Shown here piece after piece: positions 58,212-64,000 of a DNA stretch of 64,000 nt. The notes beneath the pieces are model-generated. The model ran no database searches, had not been told where the DNA came from, and saw nothing but the letters and a program-made list of their open reading frames with translations. A program made the translations under genes and the position numbers. The first letter of the stretch is position 1; the number at the start of each line of letters is the position of its first letter. This DNA comes from Nitrosomonas aestuarii (GTDB lineage: Bacteria; Pseudomonadota; Gammaproteobacteria; Burkholderiales; Nitrosomonadaceae): NCBI RefSeq assembly GCF_003046585.1, contig NZ_QAAE01000013.1, positions 1 to 64,000 on the forward strand, read 5' to 3'.

Positions 58212-59623
58212 ATCTGAAAGGTAAGCATGTGCTGGTAATGGGTATGGGTGAAACAGGATTATCAATCGCAAAATGGCTGACGCGCCAGAATGCCATGATT
58301 CGTGTAGCAGATAGTCGTATTAACCCGCCTAATGTAACTGCTTTGGAAAGTCTGGTGCCGGAGGTGGAAATATGTACAGGTCCATTTGAAGACAAGGTTT
58401 TTAATGGCATTGAGTTGATAGCAATGAGTCCTGGTGTGCCAATGAAGGAACCACATGTTCAACTGGCAATAGAGCGCGGTGTGCCGATTGTGGGCGATCT
58501 AACATTGTTTCAATGGGCGCTCGCGAAATATCAAGTCTCCAGACCTAAAATTATTGCAATTACAGGCACAAATGGGAAAACAACGGTTACGGCGATGGTT
58601 GGGGCGATGTTGAAAAAAGCCGGATTAGATGTGGAAGTGGCCGGAAATATAAGTCCTGCTGTGCTGAATGCATTCATGCGACGGCTGGATGACGGGCGCT
58701 TGCCGGAATTTTGGGTTTTGGAAGTGTCCAGTTTTCAATTGGAGCTTACTGAATATATGAATGCTGATGTGGCTACTGTGCTGAATCTAAGCGAAGACCA
58801 TTTGGATCGCTATGACAGTATGCAGGATTACGTACTTGCGAAAACTAGAATTTTTATGCATGAAAAACAAAGCGCAGGTATCCAGATTTTGAATCGGGAT
58901 AACCGTGAATCAATTGCAATGAGTAAGCCGGAAAAGAGCAAGGTTACGTTCGGTTTGAACGCCCCAGCAACAGAGATAGATTTTGGTGTCATTCGCAATG
59001 ACGATGATGTCTGGTTAATGGAAGGAAGGATGCTGTTGATGAAAACCTCTGAGTTGGCGGTGAACGGTTTGCATAATGCTGCTAATGCGCTGGCAGCACT
59101 GGCATTATGCCGTGCTTTGCAAGTGCCCATTGAGCCATTGTTATCCGCTCTGCGTGAATTTCAAGGACTGCCGCACCGGATGGAAAAAGTCGCGGCGTTT
59201 AATGATGTGACTTTTATTAATGATTCAAAGAGCACCAATATCGGTTCAACGGTCGCCGCACTCAAGGGATTGCAACAACATGTGGTTTTAATTGCCGGTG
59301 GCGATGGTAAAGAGCAGGATTTTTCTGCATTACGGGAGGTTGTGGCCGAATGTACGCGAGCTGTTGTTTTGATAGGCCGCGATGCCGGTCAGATAGCCTC
59401 TGCATTGAATGGGTGCGGTGTGCCGATTCATTTTGCAAAAACCATGGATAAAGCAATACAGAAGAGCTTCCTGATGGCTCAGAAAGATGATGTGGTGTTG
59501 CTGTCACCAGCGTGCGCCAGCTTTGATATGTTCAGAAATTATGTGCACCGGGCAGAGGTTTTTATATCGGCGGTTAAAGATATCGAAGCGAGATTTTTTA
59601 GTGTTGGAAAGAAAAAACATTAA
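58208..59623 (+). CDS. murD: UDP-MurNAc-L-alanine:D-glutamate ligase MurD
   Basis: 471 residues. It adds D-Glu to UDP-MurNAc-L-Ala. Seen: [20 protein letters not shown] (UDP-binding fold), [13 protein letters not shown], the ATP site [75 protein letters not shown] and [20 protein letters not shown]. Start ATGA overlaps the mraY stop, and ftsW starts 3 bases after its own stop. Confidence 0.97.
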   Translation: MNLKGKHVLVMGMGETGLSIAKWLTRQNAMIRVADSRINPPNVTALESLVPEVEICTGPFEDKVFNGIELIAMSPGVPMKEPHVQLAIERGVPIVGDLTLFQWALAKYQVSRPKIIAITGTNGKTTVTAMVGAMLKKAGLDVEVAGNISPAVLNAFMRRLDDGRLPEFWVLEVSSFQLELTEYMNADVATVLNLSEDHLDRYDSMQDYVLAKTRIFMHEKQSAGIQILNRDNRESIAMSKPEKSKVTFGLNAPATEIDFGVIRNDDDVWLMEGRMLLMKTSELAVNGLHNAANALAALALCRALQVPIEPLLSALREFQGLPHRMEKVAAFNDVTFINDSKSTNIGSTVAALKGLQQHVVLIAGGDGKEQDFSALREVVAECTRAVVLIGRDAGQIASALNGCGVPIHFAKTMDKAIQKSFLMAQKDDVVLLSPACASFDMFRNYVHRAEVFISAVKDIEARFFSVGKKKH

Positions 59624-59626
59624 CTG

Positions 59627-60787
59627 ATGAATTATCAAATAGACAATCCAAACACAAACAGTATGCCTGATTTTGACCAAGTACTGGTCTGGTCTGTCTT
59701 GTTGTTGCTGAGTATCGGATTGGTAATGGTTTATTCCGCATCGATAGCCATCGCCGAGGCGCAGTTCGGTGCCAATAATTCAGGTCATTATCTGATCCGC
59801 CATGTCATTTATCTTGCACTGGGCATGTTGTTGGGGCTTGCGGCTTTTCAGGTGCCTGTTCATTTATGGCAGAAATATGCCATTTTCTTGTTTTTAATTG
59901 GAATGCTATTGCTGGTATTGGTACTAATCCCAGGCATTGGGCGCGAAGTCAATGGCAGTCAAAGATGGATTTCTTTGTATGTGGTAAACCTGCAGCCTTC
60001 TGAGTTTATGAAGCTTTTTATGATTATATACGCAGCCGATTACGTGGTCCGAAAGGCGGCTCATTTAAACAGTTTTTACAAAGGCTTTTTGCCATTTCTC
60101 GTTATCATTGGCGCAGTGGGTTTTTTGTTGTTGCGGCAACCTGATTTTGGTGCTGCTGTGGTGATCACTGCATTGATGATTGCCATCCTGTTCTTGGGCG
60201 GCATCCATTTAAAAATATTTGCAGGATTACTGGGATTAATGGCGGGGGGTATGTTTGTACTGATCTATGTTGCCAATTATCGGTTGGACCGTATTGTTGG
60301 TTTCATGGATCCTTGGGCAGATCCGCTTGGAAAAGGCTATCAACTTAGTCATGCGCTCATTGCATTCGGGCGTGGTGAATGGCTGGGTGTTGGATTGGGT
60401 GGCAGCATTGAGAAATTGTTTTATCTACCGGAAGCGCATACCGATTTTTTATTGGCCGTATTAGCTGAAGAACTGGGGTTTGTTGGTGTTGCTACAGTGG
60501 TCATTCTATTTGCGATTCTGGTTGTGCGCGCATTGGCCATTGGCCGCCAGGCCGCCAAACTGGAATGCCATTTTGCGGCGCTGGTGGCTCAGGGAATCGG
60601 CCTTTGGATAGGAATGCAGGCACTCATCAATATGGGCGTCAATATGGGTGTTTTGCCAACCAAAGGATTGACATTGCCGCTGATGAGTTTTGGTGGCAGC
60701 AGCATCACAGCGGTTTGTTTCGCTCTGGCTATTTTAATGCGTATTGACTGGGAAAATCGTCAGCGGTTACGGGGAGCGTCCATTTGA
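59627..60787 (+). CDS. ftsW: Septal peptidoglycan glycosyltransferase FtsW
   Basis: 386 residues with about ten membrane helices. SEDS-family polymerase partner of FtsI. Motifs: [97 protein letters not shown], and [19 protein letters not shown]. This matches FtsW rather than RodA by position in the cluster. The stop overlaps a possible TTG of the next frame. Confidence 0.95.
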   Translation: MNYQIDNPNTNSMPDFDQVLVWSVLLLLSIGLVMVYSASIAIAEAQFGANNSGHYLIRHVIYLALGMLLGLAAFQVPVHLWQKYAIFLFLIGMLLLVLVLIPGIGREVNGSQRWISLYVVNLQPSEFMKLFMIIYAADYVVRKAAHLNSFYKGFLPFLVIIGAVGFLLLRQPDFGAAVVITALMIAILFLGGIHLKIFAGLLGLMAGGMFVLIYVANYRLDRIVGFMDPWADPLGKGYQLSHALIAFGRGEWLGVGLGGSIEKLFYLPEAHTDFLLAVLAEELGFVGVATVVILFAILVVRALAIGRQAAKLECHFAALVAQGIGLWIGMQALINMGVNMGVLPTKGLTLPLMSFGGSSITAVCFALAILMRIDWENRQRLRGASI

Positions 60788-60828
60788 ACAATCAATGTGC
60801 GACCAATATGGAAACGGAGACAGGTTCG

Positions 60829-61905
60829 ATGGCGCGGACCATACTGGTTATGGCGGGCGGTACCGGCGGACATGTTTTTCCAGGGCTGGCTGTAGCCGAC
60901 TACCTGAAAGCAGCTGGCTGGCGGATTGTCTGGCTGGGTACGAAGACGGGCATGGAGAACGATCTGGTTGAAAAGCATGGTTACCCCATGGAGTCAATTG
61001 AATTTACCGGGTTGCGGGGAAAACGGGCGCTAGTCTGGCTTGCGTTACCATTCAGATTATTGAGAGCATTTGCACAAAGTTTGCAAGTATTACGGCGCGT
61101 GAGACCAGATGTCGTGCTGGGCATGGGTGGATATCCTGCTTTTCCGGGCGGAATGATGACTTCTTTACTGAATACGCCTTTGGTTATTCATGAACAGAAT
61201 TCTGTGCCGGGCCTCACTAATAAAATATTGGCAAAGCTGGCTGACAAAGTGCTTGTGGGTTTTCCGGATGCGGTTACAACGAATCCGGCTAAAGTTATTT
61301 TTTCAGGTAATCCTGTGCGCAATGAAATTTCGCAACTGGAAGACCCCGAAATGCGATTCTCCGGGCGCAGCGGACCTTTGCGATTATTGGTGGTTGGCGG
61401 TAGCCTGGGAGCGCAGGTTTTAAATACAGTTGTACCGCAAGCCTTAAAGAGGATGCCAGAAAATCAACGTCCGATCGTCGTGCATCAGGCAGGAAAGAAA
61501 AATCTGGTTGCACTGCGCAGCAGTTATTCAGACCTGGGGGTGACAGCGGAATTGAAGGCATTTATTGATGATATGGCTGAACAATATGCTGCTTGTGATC
61601 TGGTGTTATGTAGAGCAGGCGCGCTGACGGTGTCAGAACTGGCGGCAGGGGGGGTGGCGAGCATTCTAGTGCCATATCCCCATGCGGTGGATGACCATCA
61701 AACGGGCAATGCGAAATTCTTGAGCAATCATCAGGCAGCGATTTTGCTGCCGCAGAACGATTTAAATTCAGGTAGCTTGATGGAAATTTTATGTGGTTTG
61801 ACGCGGGCAAAATTGTTGACGATGGCAATCGCGGCACGTCAGCAGGCAATGCCAAACGCTACCCAACGGGTTGCGGAAGCCTGTATTGAGGCAAGTAGGG
61901 TGTAG
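60829..61905 (+). CDS. murG: UDP-GlcNAc:lipid I N-acetylglucosaminyltransferase MurG
   Basis: 358 residues from the ATG at 60829 ([20 protein letters not shown]), with GGAG nine bases upstream; a longer frame from 60784 adds 15 residues not found in the family. GT-B fold markers: [76 protein letters not shown], and [20 protein letters not shown] with [15 protein letters not shown]. It forms lipid II at the membrane. Confidence 0.96.
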   Translation: MARTILVMAGGTGGHVFPGLAVADYLKAAGWRIVWLGTKTGMENDLVEKHGYPMESIEFTGLRGKRALVWLALPFRLLRAFAQSLQVLRRVRPDVVLGMGGYPAFPGGMMTSLLNTPLVIHEQNSVPGLTNKILAKLADKVLVGFPDAVTTNPAKVIFSGNPVRNEISQLEDPEMRFSGRSGPLRLLVVGGSLGAQVLNTVVPQALKRMPENQRPIVVHQAGKKNLVALRSSYSDLGVTAELKAFIDDMAEQYAACDLVLCRAGALTVSELAAGGVASILVPYPHAVDDHQTGNAKFLSNHQAAILLPQNDLNSGSLMEILCGLTRAKLLTMAIAARQQAMPNATQRVAEACIEASRV

Positions 61906-61907
61906 AC

Positions 61908-63326
61908 ATGAAGCATAAAGTTAAACATATTCATTTTGTAGGAATCTGTGGCTCCGGTATGAGCGGTATAGCCGAGGTGCTGTTGAATCTTAAATACCAA
62001 ATCAGCGGTTCGGACTTGTCGGATAATTGGGTGGCTCAACGTTTAAGAAATTTAGGCATTACCGTTTACACCGGCCACACGCATGCGCAAATTACAGGGG
62101 CCGATGTGGTGGTGACTTCAACTGCGGTCAAACCAGATAACCCGGAAGTGATGGCCGCGCATGAAAAAAATATTCCTGTCGTTCCACGCGCATTGATGCT
62201 GGCAGAATTACTGCGCCTGCGGCGCGGTATAGCAATCGCGGGTACGCATGGCAAGACCACCACGACCAGTCTGGTGGCCAGCATCCTGGCCGCAGCGGAT
62301 ATGGATCCGACGTTTGTAATTGGTGGCAGACTGGAAGCTGCCGGTTGTCATGCCAAACTGGGAGGTGGAGAGTTTATCGTGGTAGAAGCCGATGAATCTG
62401 ATGCCTCTTTTCTGTATCTGCAGCCTGTTCTGACGGTGGTGACCAATGTCGATGCAGATCATATGGAAACATATGGTCATGATTTTAATCGATTAAAGCA
62501 GACATTCGTTGAATTTGTACAGCATCTGCCTTTTTATGGCATGGCTGTACTCTGTGTGGATGACGCCAATGTGCGTGCAGTCATGTCTGATATTACGAAG
62601 CCTATTACAACCTATGGGCTTTCTGAGGACGCGCAGGTGCGTGCGTTGGATATTCGACACTGCCACGGTCAAATGCATTTTACTGCCTTGATCGGGGTGA
62701 ATGGTTCTGCACGCAGTTTGCCTATTGTTTTGAATCTTCCCGGTGTACATAACATACTGAATGCATTGGCCGCTATAGCGGTGGCTAACGAAATTGGCGT
62801 GCCGGATGCCGCAATTATCAAGGCGCTGGCTGAGTTCAGAGGAGTTGAGCGGCGTTTTCAGCAATATGGAGAAATCAGGTTACCCAATCAGCGCAGTTTT
62901 TTGCTGGTTGATGATTATGGCCATCACCCGGCAGAGCTTGCTGCAACCATGAGTGCGGCACGAGGTGCTTTCCCGGGTCGGCGTCTTGTGCTGGCATTTC
63001 AGCCGCATCGTTACTCGAGAACACGAGATCTGTTTGAAGATTTTGTTAAGGTGCTCTCGCAAACGGATGTGCTGCTGCTGACCGATGTTTATCCGGCAGG
63101 TGAAGATCCGGTGGTAGCAGCAGACAGTAAATCGCTGGCAAGGGCGGTGCGGGTAAAAGGAAAGGTTGAACCGATTTATGCTAAGACCATAGACGATTTG
63201 ATAGCGGCTATCCCGGATACGGTGGAAGACAATGATTTGGTGTTGATTATGGGAGCGGGTTCAGTAGCTGGCGTTGCACCGGAGATTGTAAAGAGACAAC
63301 AGAAATTAATGATTATTAATGAATGA
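61908..63326 (+). CDS. murC: UDP-MurNAc:L-alanine ligase MurC
   Basis: 472 residues, the first amino-acid ligase of cell-wall precursor synthesis. Motifs: [40 protein letters not shown], the ATP site [76 protein letters not shown] and [17 protein letters not shown]. It starts 2 bases after the murG stop, with a ribosome site inside murG. Confidence 0.97.
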   Translation: MKHKVKHIHFVGICGSGMSGIAEVLLNLKYQISGSDLSDNWVAQRLRNLGITVYTGHTHAQITGADVVVTSTAVKPDNPEVMAAHEKNIPVVPRALMLAELLRLRRGIAIAGTHGKTTTTSLVASILAAADMDPTFVIGGRLEAAGCHAKLGGGEFIVVEADESDASFLYLQPVLTVVTNVDADHMETYGHDFNRLKQTFVEFVQHLPFYGMAVLCVDDANVRAVMSDITKPITTYGLSEDAQVRALDIRHCHGQMHFTALIGVNGSARSLPIVLNLPGVHNILNALAAIAVANEIGVPDAAIIKALAEFRGVERRFQQYGEIRLPNQRSFLLVDDYGHHPAELAATMSAARGAFPGRRLVLAFQPHRYSRTRDLFEDFVKVLSQTDVLLLTDVYPAGEDPVVAADSKSLARAVRVKGKVEPIYAKTIDDLIAAIPDTVEDNDLVLIMGAGSVAGVAPEIVKRQQKLMIINE

Positions 63327-63360
63327 TTAGATTTGAAACAGCCTGGAAGGAGCGCTTGTG

Positions 63361-64000
63361 ATGCGAGCGGAATCTTATATGGACAGAGCGCATGTCTGTC
63401 GTTTGACTGGTTACATTGCCGGTGAGATAAATATGCCTGTCATGCGTGGAAAAATGCGGATAAACGAGCCAATGAGCCGACATACATCATGGCGTACAGG
63501 TGGCGTTGCGCAACACTATTATATTCCGGCAGATTTGAAAGATCTGAGTGTTTTTTTGAATAGACTGCCAGTCGAGGAGCCTGTCTATATGATCGGTTTA
63601 GGCAGCAACCTGCTGGTCAGAGCTGGCGGTCTGGCGGGCACTGTGATTGCAGTGCATGCTAGATTGAACGACTTGCGGCTGGTGTGCCTGGATCAGTCCG
63701 GCGGAGTGGTATATGCGGGTGCCGGCGTGGCATGCGCTAAAGTAGCACGGTTTGCTGCTATGCACCATTTAACCGGTGCAGAATTTCTGGCGGGTATTCC
63801 AGGAACAATAGGCGGCGCATTGGCGATGAATGCGGGGTGTTATGGTTGTGAAACCTGGGAAGCTGTGGAAAAGGTTCAGGTAATTAACCGCAGCGGCGAA
63901 TTGTCGATGAGACTGGCTGAAGCATATGTGGTTGATTATCGCAGTGTGCAGAGAAAAACCGTAATAGATGATGCCCTGAAAGCAGAGTGGTTTGCGGGTG
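63361..64000 (+). CDS. murB: UDP-N-acetylenolpyruvoylglucosamine reductase MurB (3' end beyond the window)
   Basis: 213 residues are visible from the ATG at 63361, with AAGGAG nine bases upstream; the rest lies past the right edge. FAD-binding signatures: [59 protein letters not shown] and [30 protein letters not shown]. MurB reduces UDP-GlcNAc-enolpyruvate to UDP-MurNAc using NADPH. The N-terminal 25 residues ([20 protein letters not shown]) are longer than in many homologues; starts at internal ATGs are possible. Confidence 0.94.
   Translation, partial: MRAESYMDRAHVCRLTGYIAGEINMPVMRGKMRINEPMSRHTSWRTGGVAQHYYIPADLKDLSVFLNRLPVEEPVYMIGLGSNLLVRAGGLAGTVIAVHARLNDLRLVCLDQSGGVVYAGAGVACAKVARFAAMHHLTGAEFLAGIPGTIGGALAMNAGCYGCETWEAVEKVQVINRSGELSMRLAEAYVVDYRSVQRKTVIDDALKAEWFAG

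Overview
The window looks like the chromosome of a betaproteobacterium, most likely a Nitrosomonas relative. This is inferred from moderate GC content, a PilS-PilR pair preceded by a PP0621-type protein, a PEP-CTERM secreted protein, a DAP-type division and cell-wall (dcw) cluster and a grpE-dnaK-dnaJ locus with heat-shock promoters. No rRNA or tRNA gene was recognised, so genus-level placement is inference.

Layout. 0-12 kb holds mostly housekeeping genes: a broken ZIP transporter, a lipoprotein, an SLT-type lipoprotein, ilvD, lgt, an AlgE-like outer-membrane barrel and pilSR. 11-20.5 kb is a minus-strand signalling block: a secreted protein, TonB receptor plus YfiR, a decayed second yfiR, an HDOD-REC-GGDEF protein, a REC-GGDEF-EAL protein, an Hpt protein and a small membrane protein. 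The last four overlap or nearly touch and look like one operon feeding cyclic-di-GMP turnover. 20.5-31 kb is gene-poor accessory DNA: a methyltransferase, a decayed isochorismatase-family hydrolase next to an intact pirin, a PEP-CTERM protein whose sorting signal lies behind an in-frame stop, a fumarylacetoacetase-family enzyme, a 788-residue cadherin-like protein and a LuxR-type regulator.

31-37 kb is conserved: purB, grpE, dnaK, dnaJ. 37-43.6 kb is a small graveyard of mobile DNA: a TPR protein, a probable integron gene cassette (VOC and TfoX-C genes followed by a solitary attC-like site), a hypothetical gene with palindromes over its start, a DUF4338/ISAs1 transposase broken by several lesions, a reverse-transcriptase fragment, a deleted nuclease-like gene and a short inverted-repeat element. 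44-47.6 kb is a three-gene operon (alpha/beta hydrolase, acetoacetate-decarboxylase-family protein, patatin), followed by arfB and a DUF1207 protein.

50.5-64 kb is the dcw cluster in standard order: mraZ, rsmH, ftsL, ftsI, murE, murF, mraY, murD, ftsW, murG, murC and the start of murB, tightly packed behind a MraZ-type operator.

The most interesting items are the attC-linked cassette without a visible integrase, the DUF4338-transposase fusion, the hydrolase/decarboxylase/patatin operon, the duplicated YfiR signalling block and the PEP-CTERM gene with an internal stop. No clearly new multi-gene defence system is visible intact.
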